Shown in pieces: positions 11,146 to 23,700 of a stretch of 64,000 bases of DNA. Source of the DNA: Scilla litardierei. Its lineage: Eukaryota > Streptophyta > Magnoliopsida > Asparagales > Asparagaceae. The stretch covers positions 110,864,301 to 110,928,300 of the forward strand of contig CM061135.1 of assembly GCA_030789695.1 (NCBI GenBank), in the 5' to 3' direction. The translations under genes and the position numbers were made by a program. Each line of letters begins with the position of its first letter. Within the stretch, counting starts at the first letter, position 1. Below the pieces are notes generated by a model. That model made no database searches. It had not been told where the DNA came from and saw only the letters and a list, made by a program, of their open reading frames with translations.

Positions 11146-13528
11146 TGTCTTAATCCTAATAAACCCCACCAGCTTAATGGCTGGGTGGCAATCAAGGAGT
11201 ATTTGGAGGGAGATGAGGTGGCTTAATGAGAGGAATAAAAGAGAGAAATTTCGAGGAAAAATAAAGGGAAAAGGGAAAGAAAATAGAAATCTATCCCTCC
11301 CTGTCTCGCACACAATCCAGCCAGCCACCCTTGCTGTCATTCTTCCCTCAAGCCAAAGCCCAACCAAACTTTAAACCCTAGTTCTTTGATCCTTGGAGGA
11401 AGAAGGAGGACTATGCATTCAGAGGGTCTACAAGGAGAAGAAGGGCCCCAGAACTTGTTGAAGGACTAGCTCAGGTAGGATCTTAACTTAGCTAGTTAGG
11501 ATCGGTTTAGTTGCACAAATTTAATGATCGTCGCTGTCGAATTAGACAGCTAATGAAACCACACGGTCGTGACCTATCACAGTCCGTGTGGAGGTCGCAT
11601 CGTCACTACACTGTCAAGTGAAGGTTGTGTGGTGGTCGTTTAATCATCAAAGTTGTCACATGATTGCCAAACAACCGTATCTAGGATTTTTGGCCCACGC
11701 GTGCCAAGTTTTGACACGGACGTGTCGTTCCTTGAAGGCCCAACCACGTCGACTTAGACGCTGAGCTTAGTTTCTAGACACGACACAGTCGTGTCACCTT
11801 GGGACACGGTCGTGTCGATCCTCTTTCCCTCGAATGCGTCGACTTAGATGCAATCAACACAACGAGCAATCCCACGCCACACGGTCATGTCAACTAGCAA
11901 AACGACTGTGTGGTCGTGATGTTTATTTTTCGCAATATTAGCACCATACGACCGTATGGCTAGAACCAAACGACGAGTGCCCTTCCTGCTACCCCTGAGC
12001 CACCCCCACACCACACACCCGTGTGGACTCTGCCACACGATCATGTGGGTTGTACTTCTTAAAGCTTCCATGAGCCACTCCACACAGCCGTGTGGGGAGA
12101 CCACACGTCCGTGTGGCCCTAGTTTCTCAGTTTTGCCAGAATTTGAATTCAATTGTTTTGCTGCTATACTCCTTATCTAATGTCATTGTTATGGATGTTG
12201 GACCTATGATAAATTATGAGTTATTTCACTTGTTTAATCGGCCATGATGAATTATTGAAATTCCATGATATGTAATTATGACCATAATGTTATGAATGCT
12301 AGTTATACCACCAAATCCATGTTGAATTTGTGAAAGTGAAAGTGAAATTGCATGGATGTTACTTTATGCAAGTTTCCATTTGAAATTGAAAATGAAAAGT
12401 AAGCAAATGGCAATATGATGATGGATATGAAGAAGATGTACCATAATGAAAGAATTGTGAAATAATGAAAGTAGCAGTGAGATGAGAGAATGAATCTAGA
12501 GACTTCGGTCCATTCAAAAAATGGATGAAGCTCTAGATGCGAGTTTTGGGAGATGCATGTAAAAAGTAGGAGTTAAGCAGCAGACACATATTGTTATGAT
12601 TCTCACTCGCTTACCACTCCCAAAAGGGGGAGTTGGACAGAGTTAGAGAGGCTGGTGGTGTACTCGTGATGCACTAATACAGTAATGAAGGTTTTCTCCA
12701 TTTTCCATAGAAAAACTAGTCTCACTCCCGAAAGGGGGGAATTACGAGAGGCCCCTCCAGTGCTCGTGTCGCTGGTAGAGGTACCACCTTTCACCCACTC
12801 TGGATGAAATCCAGCTCCTTAAGTGTCCTACTATTTACACGAATTCCCAAGCATATAACCGATAACTTAACGTACTTGCTTTTAATTTACAAATCATGTC
12901 ATCTCATGCTGGTTATACTTCTCAGTTTACTTTTAGCTCTTGTTTGTCTTGATAAGTTCCTAATGTATAGTCTGAAAACCCTTTATTTTTAGACCACCCT
13001 TTAGTTAGATAGTCCAGTTCTAAATTGGGTCCTACCTTGTTTAGTTAGGAATCTTACTGGGTCACGCATTGACGTGTCCCATTGTGTTTTCAGATCCTGA
13101 GATAGTGAATCCAGAGTGGGGACGTATGCAGCAGTCTACTCCCTCTCCTCGGTTGGAGACTACAGATGGAGATTTCGTCCACTTGAACTTTCTTGGGTTA
13201 GACTAAGGAGTGCATTGTATGGGGGTGGACACCTTTTGGTTCCTTTTGAAGGTGGGGTTTCCTTTTTGTTTAACCCCCTTTTGTACTTTTATACCCTTGT
13301 ACAGTTGAAGATATGATGTATCATGGATATATAATGTTCAGTACACTGCTTTCTTTTTAGTACTTATGGACTTAAATTTTGTCAGAGCATAATATTATAC
13401 TTTCTATAATATTCCAGTGTGTCGTGGTGGCATGCATGTAAATATTATTTAAATCACAATTAATGCCTAGTAGTATTTGGATGTTAGGGGCTCGAAGTTC
13501 AGTGTCTCAATACTACAGCGTCACAATA
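11146..13528 (+). repeat. Probable solo LTR of a Ty3/gypsy chromovirus (L)
   Basis: Its layout resembles Tekay/Del LTRs: a purine-rich head (AATAAAAGAGAGAAA near 11235), then a C-rich leader. Next come AAACCCTAGTTCTTTGATCC and GAAGGACTAGCTCAGGTAGG, a long transcribed region, and an end of the type AATACTACAGCGTCACA. A cluster of ACACGGTCGTG palindromes sits at 11555-12115. No coding domain follows and no second copy is present, so it reads as a solo LTR. Both ends are estimates, and the join with LTR B is not resolved. Confidence 0.45.
11555..12115. other. Cluster of ACACGGTCGTG palindromes in LTR L
   Basis: Repeated CCACACGGTCGTG, GACACGGTCGTGTC, CACACAGCCGTGTGG and CACACGTCCGTGTGG, many with inverted partners, spread over 560 bp. 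Not tandem; spacing is irregular. Confidence 0.65.
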
Positions 13529-14321
13529 AATGACGTGTAGTTTTTCTAACCGTTTCTAGCCGTTTGGAGGGTTTTGGGTATTTTCTCTTGCAATTTTCCC
13601 CCTATATATGTGGATCACCTCAGATTTATTTTTAATGATCTTAAGCGGTTGTAAATGAGAAAGCATGAAAACGAAAAAGAAATAGCCCAAACCCCCTTTA
13701 AAGCTCTTGCTCTCTATCTTTATTCTCGTGAGCTTATTTCTACTCTCTCTCAAAGATCAAATCCTATAGATTATAAATCCAAATACCTAACCATACTACA
13801 ATGATATTGTGATTCATCTTCAAGGCTTAGGGAGTTGTTATTCTTTGTGCTTCAAAGTTGTAACCTCAAAGTGTGAGGAAGTGCTCTAAAGATGAAAGGT
13901 GTTTGTGTTTCGCATTGGAGAGGTGTTGGTCCATTCACTGGCTTATGGTGAAGTGGACGTATTGTATTATTTAAGATGAATAGTAGATTTGTCCCAGAGT
14001 GGACGTGAGGCTGGATTTAGGGCACGTGGTGCCTGAATCAAGATAAACGTATTGTATTTACGATTGTCTTGATTGGTTTGCGTCTCTTTATCTCACTGTG
14101 TTGTTGATTTATATGATTACATACTTGTGTTTATTTTCAATATACTTATCTTTATAGTTGAAATATATATTTGTTGATTAAGATTCAATTAGGTAACTCT
14201 AATTGAATTCTTAGGTGGAATATTAGAGGATAGTTTTAAAGATTGTGTCTTATTTCACAAACACTATTCATACAACACCCCCACTCTAGTGCTCTACTTG
14301 CCATCCACAAGGATCCAACAC
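13529..14321 (+). repeat. Ty1/copia-like solo LTR (M), plus orientation
   Basis: CCCTATATATGTGG near 13600 looks like its TATA box, followed by a pyrimidine-rich leader (GCTCTCTATC...TCTCTCTC). The right end reads CACAAACACTATTCATACA, then CACCCCCACTCTAGTG, ending GGATCCAACA. That is the usual copia U5 end, also seen in sirevirus G. No primer site follows, so it is probably a solo LTR. The left edge is approximate. Confidence 0.4.
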
Positions 14322-15046
14322 ATACATACTAATAAGTTTGAATCAGTCTACATTGGCCATGGATTTAATATGATTCATACTAACTCCTTGTAAAATTAAC
14401 CTCCCAAACCGGAGGAGACGAATCACGTCTTGACCGTCACCCCCCTTCGCACGCTTTGGGTTACACTCAATGAGTAACTAATAATGATCGCATTCATTGT
14501 TGTTTAGTAAAAGCCAAAGTATAGACCTCATATGGGCAATGTTCTTTATCACGTCTCAGGTCCAAAGACTAACATGCTCTAGCTTTCACCTGAGAGCTTC
14601 TATTGACAGTGAGAGTATGTTTACCATATAAAAACTTCTTGATGAGTCATTCTGTGAACTTGTTCACCAATAAGCATAAGTGTACTGTCTTATGATGTCT
14701 CCACATCAAATTCTATAAGACCAGCCACTACGATCTCACTTCCATATGACCAATGCACACTTATTTATCTGGAATATCAATGTCCCGTCTTTTATATCTC
14801 CATGACTAGGAAAATTTTGGATTGTTATTAAGCAGATCGATTAGGTCTCATTATCATGATTACATCATGATACCACGGTTCTCACACAATCCAAGTACTT
14901 TATCAATATAATCACGTATCAATGCACACATGGACTCAAAATGTATCAAGAATTCACACAAATAAAGATTACCAAATATCATACTATTGTTTTGAACGAG
15001 ATGTTTCAATTACGATACTTATCTTAAGGGCATATAAATCCCAACA
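14322..15046 (-). repeat. Copia-like LTR (minus orientation)
   Basis: Read on the minus strand it starts TGTTGGGATTTATATGCCCT, a form common for Ty1/copia LTRs, and runs to about 14322 without coding potential. Only one copy is in view, so extent and status (solo or fragment) are inferred. Confidence 0.35.
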
Positions 15047-16642
15047 TACAAACCCTCATAATTTGTGTGATAGTGGACGAGATGATTTCATGCGGTACAA
15101 TTAGACTAGCGAAGGTTAACTTGAGCAGCGACGGGTTTTAGGTCGGGAGACATCCCAACCTCGTCGGTGGTATACGGGTCCAAAAGGAAGGAAACTGGCT
15201 TCTGACCTCTTCCTAACAAGTTTTTGTTTGTGGTGTGCATATCCAAAGAGAAGAAAGTGATCCCAAATGACAACATCCAAGAAGAATCGTGTTCATTAGC
15301 ATAAACATAATCGTATTTCACACACATACAAATTTATTATTTGCAATATTATTTTTCGGATTTGTGGTGCAACATGAACTTATGTGGATGTTTCTGTCTT
15401 AAGTCATTGTGTTTCGGTAAGATTATCTTTTTCATAAAACGGGAAGTTCCAATTTTTAAAACCGATCCGATTTTGATTCGATTTTGCTTTGGTGCAATTT
15501 CTTGTTGCCAAATGAAAGCTTATAGCATAGAATTTGGCCAACTAACTACCAACCACCATGACCTAACACTTAACATCTCTTATGGCATCAGTGCAGAAGC
15601 TAATATTGGTTATGTTTGTTCTGGTGTGTTTCATTCCCCATCTTTTAACTTGAAAGTAAACAATCAGGTTACGGTGTCTATTTTAACCGTGCAAGTTCTT
15701 GGGGTAACATGTGGTTTGAGTTTTGTAATGAACTAAAAAAATATGTAATTAGAAATACTGAAAATGGGTGTCACCAAGCCGATAGCAAATTTCACATCCT
15801 AGATAAGCGTCATAACCACCACCATATTTTCACCTTCAATCCGATCTGTTCACTTTGATCTTCATGTTCTAAAACATCACGTCATCAATTTTCACGTGAA
15901 TCCAAGGAGCTTTGATGATCCATCCACTCGTTACAAATTAAACAGTTTCGCAGTAAAAGAACTTAAATAATCATCTTCGCATACAAAGATTAACGATCCC
16001 ATAAAATTTCGATTAGCTGTTCATGATCTGATTACTCCATGAACTTACAAGCATGTCGTATACACGAGGATATGTTGAAGGAGCTTCTCAAGGAATACTT
16101 CGGACAAGCCGGAGGCCAAAAGGATGAGGATCTCATAAGTAACATGAAGCTAATAATATTTTTATCCATTAAGTTAATTCATCAAAATCTGCTAACCTAC
16201 TTAGTTCCTGTTGTGAGTGCATACAGACTCATAAGCAAAGCAAGAGGTAACATCACACCGTCATCTGGGCCCGGTTAATGAAGCAACCAGGTGCCAAAAT
16301 GCAGCTAATAATATTGTTGGAGTTTTCATACATAAAACCGATACAAATCAACAATTTCAAAATGATTTTCAGCCGCCGCACTGACAAAATTTATTAACAT
16401 AACAATAATTGCGCAATAAACATCAAATCAAACTAACCCGAGTATGGATTTTACAGGGAAAAAAAAAACTCCAATCCTACTTATGCTGTGAATATGCTAA
16501 ACGGCCAAATATGACGGTGGTGGCTCGACGGTGAGAGAACACTCAGACGTGCTGCTAAAAAAGAGCCCGGCTCAAATTCTCAATCACCGGTGCCAACAAA
16601 AGAAAAATTTATCACCACTGCAGCAGATCAAACTTCCTTGTG
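15047..16642. other. Unassigned region downstream of the PP2C gene
   Basis: I recognise nothing convincing. A 131-codon plus frame (15341-15736) has no family resemblance I can name. AATAAA on the minus strand at 16390-16395 lies about 250 nt past the PP2C stop and is a plausible polyadenylation signal, so roughly 16370-16642 is probably 3' UTR. Confidence 0.4.
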
Positions 16643-17215
16643 TCAGACTAATTTTTTCGACTTGGAACCTGCTGATCGAATCTCCTCTGCAACATTAAAC
16701 CTCGGAAGAGTCAAGAGGGTGTTCACTCGTGATACCCCCTCTAAAGCAGACCACTCGTCCCCGTCCACTGCTAAATTTGAGTTTCCATCGAAGGACGGTG
16801 CTCGATGATGAGAGCCATGCACATCATTTACCTGTTCTTTCGGGGATTCTCCTCCCTTCCCCTTGCCTTCTGTGAAAATTTCGGATGGTTGGGAGCCAGA
16901 TCGGTCCGATGCAGTCACCTGACTCGACAGTTCATGATGCGTATTGATGCCATTGCTGCCAGCAGCTCCCGCAGCAGATGCAGAACTGCCTAGCTGTTTG
17001 TTAGAGGAGATGCTGTCGACAGATGCAGCAGCCTCATCATCAGCGTTGTTGCTGAGGAAGAGGCAAACTACTGCACAGTCATCAATCTTGGAGGTTGGGT
17101 ATTTGTAACTCCAAGCACGGACTGCTGACTCGACAAGAGAACGAGCTGCAGACGAACGACTAGGGGCGGATGCCACGACGGCTACCACTTCCTTGTTCGA
17201 AAGAACATCCCACAC
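16643..17215 (-). CDS. PP2C exon 5 (residues 344-533, stop)
   Basis: 573 bp; acceptor [22 protein letters not shown] completes the active-site segment and [14 protein letters not shown] supplies the last acidic metal ligand. A Ser/Gly/Asn-rich tail follows, ending [18 protein letters not shown] then [10 protein letters not shown]. The tail is poorly conserved in the family, probably disordered, with a basic C-terminus. Confidence 0.9.
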   Translation of the reverse strand: MWDVLSNKEVVAVVASAPSRSSAARSLVESAVRAWSYKYPTSKIDDCAVVCLFLSNNADDEAAASVDSISSNKQLGSSASAAGAAGSNGINTHHELSSQVTASDRSGSQPSEIFTEGKGKGGESPKEQVNDVHGSHHRAPSFDGNSNLAVDGDEWSALEGVSRVNTLLTLPRFNVAEEIRSAGSKSKKLV

Positions 17216-17698
17216 CTGAGATTTCACAGATAAAAACCATTGTTATTGTGTGCAATCTTCTGCCTCAATCAGACATGAACTTGCGAACTAACTTGCAAAG
17301 TGAGCATGTGCCCTTACCCCATCAGTGGCCAATACAATGAACTCGTCCTTTTCAGTAAGCCGCCGATATGAGACTTCAGGAACGGAAATCAATCCAAAGT
17401 CCTTCAGACAAAAATCTCCAAAAGCACGGGCCATAGCTAGGCCTGGGGAGTCGTTATGCGGCAACCAAACCCGAGCAACCTCTGGCTCGTCACGAAGAGC
17501 AAAAACTCGGCCTCTACACTGCTTTATTCTTTCTTCCTCCTCTGGCATAAACATAATGCAACAATTTCACTTTAGTTTGGATTTGCTTTTATAATTATAC
17601 AAGTGTTAAAAACTCTTCACATGACCTATGGAAACTACATCATAACACAGAGCTAACGCCGCTAATAAAAAAAGCATATATATATATATATATATATA

Positions 17699-17753
<55 letters not shown>

Positions 17754-20700
17754 AAATGAGAACATTTCGCACCGTGCGAAAATGTTTTACTGTTGTTACG
17801 CCTCACAACATGCTGAAGGCTTACGCCTTACGCGTTGAGGCTTACGCCTCGCGTCACGGGTCGAAAATACGCCTCGCGTCACGGCTTCGCGTTTTAAAAC
17901 TTTGATATGTAGTAGTTCAATGTTCCTGACTAGCCAAACATGATAGCACACAAGCCCTTCCATGCAAAGTTATACTGAACCATCTCACTGGGAAAGATTC
18001 TTAATGCATGGAAAAAAATCATGTGAGTCTGTTGCATCTAAAGTTATTATATCATGTATCATATCATATCTCATATATTAATATACTAGAAATTACCCGT
18101 GTGCACATAGTGCACAGAGCAAAAACCCCCACGAAGAGGATGCGGTGCACGCGTGCAACTGAAAAAGAGTGAGAAATGTGGGTGTGCGTGCCGGTATCGT
18201 CGGGGGGCAAAAAGTGCAAAGTCCGGGGGGTTAAAATGCAAAAAACCTTAGGGGTAGCAAACATGTAAATAAGTGGGTGTTTTTTTGGTTTTTTGGGATG
18301 AATGGCAAACATGTAAATAAGTGAGTTTCTGTGGGTTTTTTTGAGGGGATGGTAAACATGTAAATAAGTGGCTTGGGGGGGTAAGGTGGGGGTGAGGTTG
18401 AGGGAGTGAGGCTGAGGGGGTGATGTGCGGGGTGTGGCCCACCTTTGTTCTAGTCATATTTTAGCTCCACCTAGGACAACTTCACCAATTGTATAATAGA
18501 TATATTTATCTAATAAAATAATAAAAACAAATTCCGTTCATAACTAAATATATCAAAAATATATGAAGAGATTTATTATAAAAACAATATTAAATAATAA
18601 GATATGATAATGGTTTGAAAACCGTAGTTACAAAAGTCAACGGGGTTTTGTAGACCTTTTGCAAGGATCGATTAGAGTTAAAGGATACTCCTAGATGATC
18701 GATGATGTGGTCATCATCTATCAAAGGCGAAGAAGGCGTGCGATTTGATACAGGGGTGTTTTCGTCATTTTTGGCTGCTATGGGCAATTTCATAATTTCT
18801 AGAAAATCTAAACTGTTTCATATTTTATTAGGCGACGACTAGGGATTAAGGGATTCATGTCGATTATTGTGAGAGAACTGAGTTCATAAACCCCTAGATT
18901 TGAGTGATTTAGGCTTTCATCTCGAATACAAAGCTAGAAGGTTACCTCCTCACGAAAGGGGTTAAATATCCATTATATTTCCTCTTTTAAACCTATAAAA
19001 TTCCATCTTTCCCTTTTCCATCATCAAAATCTATTTTGTATTTTGATTTTTATTGAAGATTCTATCAAATTGGTATCAGAGCTCTATGATCCTCATGGAG
19101 GGAACAAGATCGAAGGAGAAGTTCGAGGCTTTGAATGAGAGACTCGAGAGCGAGGCGGAGGACCGGAAGAAATCAATGAAAAAGATGAGATCTGGCATGA
19201 ATGCATCGAAAGCCAGGACAAGTCATATCTTGGAGACACTAGCACAATCAATCCAACAGATCACACAAACAACCCAACTTTCGCATCAAATCCAATAAAC
19301 GAACCAACTCGCCGTGTTGTCAAAGGGTGGAAAGTCAGATCCGGTTGATAATCCAGATCTCGGGTAAAAGGCAAAGCCTTTGGTGAATGGAAAGGAGAAG
19401 ATTGAGAATTTCCGCAAGGGACTTCTGTCCGACGCCGTGTTAGAGGCTAATGAAGGAGACGTCATCAAAGAAGGCAGAAGCGTGCCGCAGCATTAACCGG
19501 GCCCGCGGCCCCCGAGGAGGCGTGCCAGAGGTCGGCAAGGCCACCAATAGCCTCACGGCTCCCTGGCGACTCGCCAGGGCCATACTGAGCCCCTGGTAGT
19601 TTGCTAGTAATCTATCAAGCCCCTTGGCGGGATCCAGGGCCTTGCCGACCACGGGCGAGCCTGCCAGGGGCCTCGTGGTGCCATGACAACCCGCCTGGGT
19701 CTTGCCAAGCATTGGCTGGGCCGCCAGGGGCCTCACGGCCCGCTAGGGGCCCGATCGACCACAGGAAGATCACCATGGGCTGCCAGACCCCCTGGCGACC
19801 CAGCGAAGGCTAGACTGCAACTGCGTCGGGGCATCAGTGAAGACCTGTAGGACATTCGGGGGTTCTGCGGCGTAGATTTTGCATGAGAGAGACCCATGCA
19901 GGCACGATCTGGACTACGATAAGTCTGGCAAGTACCATGATAACGCTCCAGAGTACGCAGATGATGAAGGATTAGATTGGAAAGATATTGGCTGAGGGGA
20001 CTACAAAGGAAAAGATATGGCCAAATTTGAAGACCATTATGCACCACGAAACCCACCTTATCGGCGCTAACATGACATATACAGGGGGGAGGAGCACATG
20101 GGGATTTCAAAACCGACAGTAAGGTCAGAAAACGTACGATGACCATTTTTGAAGGAGATGATCCGTATGAATGGATCTACATTGCATAGAGGTACTTCGA
20201 GATGACTCGCCTCTCGAAAGCGGAAAAACTAACGGTGGTAGGGATAGGTTTAGAAGATGATGCCTTATCTTGGTTCCGGTAGAGAGCAGCAGCGGCTGGT
20301 GTGATTGTGAGAAGAATTTAAGGACTGTCTGCTACACCGATTTCGAGATATACATGATGGAGACCTCTACGAGCAACTCTTTGCCCGCAGGCAGGCCAGG
20401 CCAGTCAAAGATTGCATCAGGAGGTTTCAGATGCTGGCAGGGCGCGTTCGGGGAGTGTCAAGTGAGTCGTTAGAGGAGTGTTTTATGAATGTTCTAAAAC
20501 CAAGCACACATGTAGAATTACTCATCCAGAGACCTAGAGGGCTGCTGGACAGGATGGAGCTGGCTCAGATGGTGGAAGATAGACTCTCAGAGGAGCGGCG
20601 CACTAGGTGGCATGGACCGGGTCCTCTTTTTGCAGTCAGATGTTGGTCGTAGGACAGAAGACACAACCAAAAAGGATAATAGCCAACAAGGGGAATGAGG

Positions 20701-23700
20701 CACAACCAGGGGACGATTTAAGCGTATGACGGAAGCAGAGCACAGGAAAGGCAAATGAAGAGCATGTGTTACAAATGTGATGAGAAGTTTACACCGAGGC
20801 ATTGTTGCAGCGACTGCACCCTCCAACTGATGATAGTAAATGATGAGGATGACAATGAGGCAGTAGTGGAGCTAGAAGCACGGGAGACTAATCAAGAGCA
20901 TCTCCATCTTGATGTTGTAGAGGTGTCGCTAAACTGTGGTGGGGTTCACTCCGAACCACCTGAAGCTGGTGGGGAGGATTACAGAGCAGAACGTCACGAT
21001 CTTGAACAACACTGAGGCCCGTCTACAATTTCATTTCTACTCGGGTGGTGACCAGCAAGGGCTACAGCTCAGCGACGCTGGAAGTTTTGGAATTATGACG
21101 GGGACGGGAAAGATTGAGCGTAGCAGAGGGGTGTCCCGGGGGCTTGTGTTGACTCTCCAAAGGTACAAATTGTAGATGACTTTTACCATTGGATCTTGGA
21201 AGCACTGAAGTTATTTTGGGCATGCGGTGGTTACAGTCCTTGGAAGACACCATAATCAATTGGAAGCAGCTGAGGTTGGAGCATCAGGAAGGGAGACCGT
21301 CACTCTCCCGGGTGATCCAAGTTTGTGCAGGTCGATGGTTTCCTTGAAGACCATGACCAAGGCCATCCATACGGAGGGAGGAGGTTTTCTAGTGGAGCTG
21401 CAGGGCAGTTAAGCATAGGGAGACGGAGCAAGATATCCCCATAGAGGTACGGCATGTTTTGATTAATTTAGATGGGGTGTTCTAGACGCCTTGTGGCTTT
21501 CCGCCCCAAAGGGACCACGAGCACACTATTGTCCTGCGAAAGGTCTCACCTATCAGTGTGAGGCCCTACCAATACCCTCAGGTACAAAAGATGAGATCTA
21601 GAAGATGGTGAAAAAAATGATCCAGGCAAGCGTGACAGCCCAATGTGAGTCTCTTCTCTAGTCCGGTATTGTTGGTAAAAAAACAAGGATGACAGCTGGA
21701 GCTTCTTTCTGCATAGATTCAAGGGCACTAAACAAGGATCACGTACCTGACAAATTTCTCATACCGGTGATTGATGAGCTTTTAGATGAATTACATGGAG
21801 CAGTGGTCTTCTATAAAATCGACTGAAAGTCCGGTTATCATCAGATCAGGCTGCAGGTTGAAAATGTGCATAAAACGGCGTTCAGGATACATAAAGGACA
21901 CTATGAGTTTTTAGTCATGACGTTTGATTTGACTAATGCACTAGCCACTTTTCAGGCCCTCATGAACAAGGTCTTTCGGTCTGAGGAGGTTCATCTTAGT
22001 GTTTTTTGATGACAATCTGATCTATGGTCGGATCCATGGAGGAGCACTTGAGGCACTTGAGATCCTCTTATTGGAGCTACAGAACCACCAATTGTATGCC
22101 AAAAGAAAGAAGTACTTTTTTGCACAGACGAAGGTGAAAAATCCGGGGCATGTTTTTGCAGAGAAGGTGATAGTGGGCCAATTGAAAATTGCAGCTATGT
22201 TGGATTGGCCGCTACCCACCACTCTGCAGGAGTTACGAGGCTTCCTAGGGCTGACAAGCTATTACAAAAAGTTCACCATGGGATACAACACCATCGCCTG
22301 GCCTCTTACCGAGCAACATAAGGACAGTTTCCAAGGGGGGAGGAGGCAACCGGAGCGTTTAAGCCCTTGAAGCGGGCCATGTCTACAATGTCAGTCCTTG
22401 CACTTCCAAATTTTAGCAGGCCATTTGTGGTAGAGACCGATGCCTCTGGTTACGGGTTAGGGAAGGTGTTGATGTAGGATCAAAGGCATATGGCATATTT
22501 CAATCAGCTTTTGACGGCACAGCCAAGACTCAAATTGGTGTATGTGGGAGAATTGCTGGCGATCGTGCTAGCAGTACAAATGACGAGCATACTTGCTTGG
22601 CAAGAAGTTTATAGTGTGCATGGATCAGCGAAGTCTCAATTATTTACTAAATCAATGCATGGTTGCGGAGGAGCACCTGAGGTTGTTATCCAAACTTGGG
22701 GTACACTTTCGAGATTCAATATATGCTGGGTTTGGAGAACAATGTAGCAGATACTCCATCTCGTAGAGAGATGATACAGATGGCAGCTTTATCAATGCCA
22801 GTGTTGCTAGACTGGGAGACCGTATTGAGAGAGATAGAGTCTGATGAGGGATTGGTGCAGATACGAGCGACATTGCTGAATGGGTCAACAGAGCATCGAG
22901 TATATTCTTTGAATGGATAAAGATTGTTGTATGTCGAGAACTGCATCACATGTTCCATTGATCTTTCAGGAGTTCCCTGACAACACGTTTGGTGGATATT
23001 CCGAGGTACAGCAGAACTACAAACGCAGAACTACAAAGGGATAGCCAGAGAACTCTATTGGACTAGGATAAGAAGAGACATTGCCCGGATGGTGGCAAAT
23101 TGTGACGTCTGCCAGCACCATAAATCCTTGGTGACCACTCCTGTGAGGGTACTACAGCCGCTCTCTTCCTGTTAGGGTCTGGGAGAATATCATCATGATC
23201 TTTATCAAGGGGCTACCGAGGTCAGAGTAATTATAAGTCATACCTGTGGTTGATCGCCTTAGCAAGTATGCCAATTTTGTGGCTGTTACGCATCCCTATA
23301 CGACAGTGACAGTGACAACGGCTTTCATGAAGTATGTAGTGTGTAGTGATTGCATGGTTTTCCTAAGTCTATTGTTTCTGACAGGGACCAGGTGTTTATA
23401 AGCCATTTCTCGATAGAGCTGTTCAATGTGCAGGGGACAACCTTTAAGAGAAGTGTAGCCTATGACCCACAGACCGACGGCTAAACGGAGATCACCGACG
23501 GAAATATTAAGATGTATCTGTGTTGCTTTGTATCGAAGACACCCAAGTAGTAGGCCAAGTGGTTTACATAGACGGTGTATTGGTATAACACATATTATCA
23601 TACGTTGGTGTAGACCACACCCTTCAGAATTCTATATGGGTGAGATCCTATGTACCTGATTCACTACAACTATAGTTCGACCCCAGAGTCCCAGGTGGAG

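Noticed and set aside
15341..15736. 131-codon plus-strand frame downstream of PP2C
   Set aside because: No motif, no neighbouring exon and AT-rich surroundings; probably chance or an unrecognisable remnant.
17676..17750. CRISPR-like or satellite array
   Set aside because: It is a simple dinucleotide repeat without spacers; none of the palindrome clusters has regular spacer lengths either.
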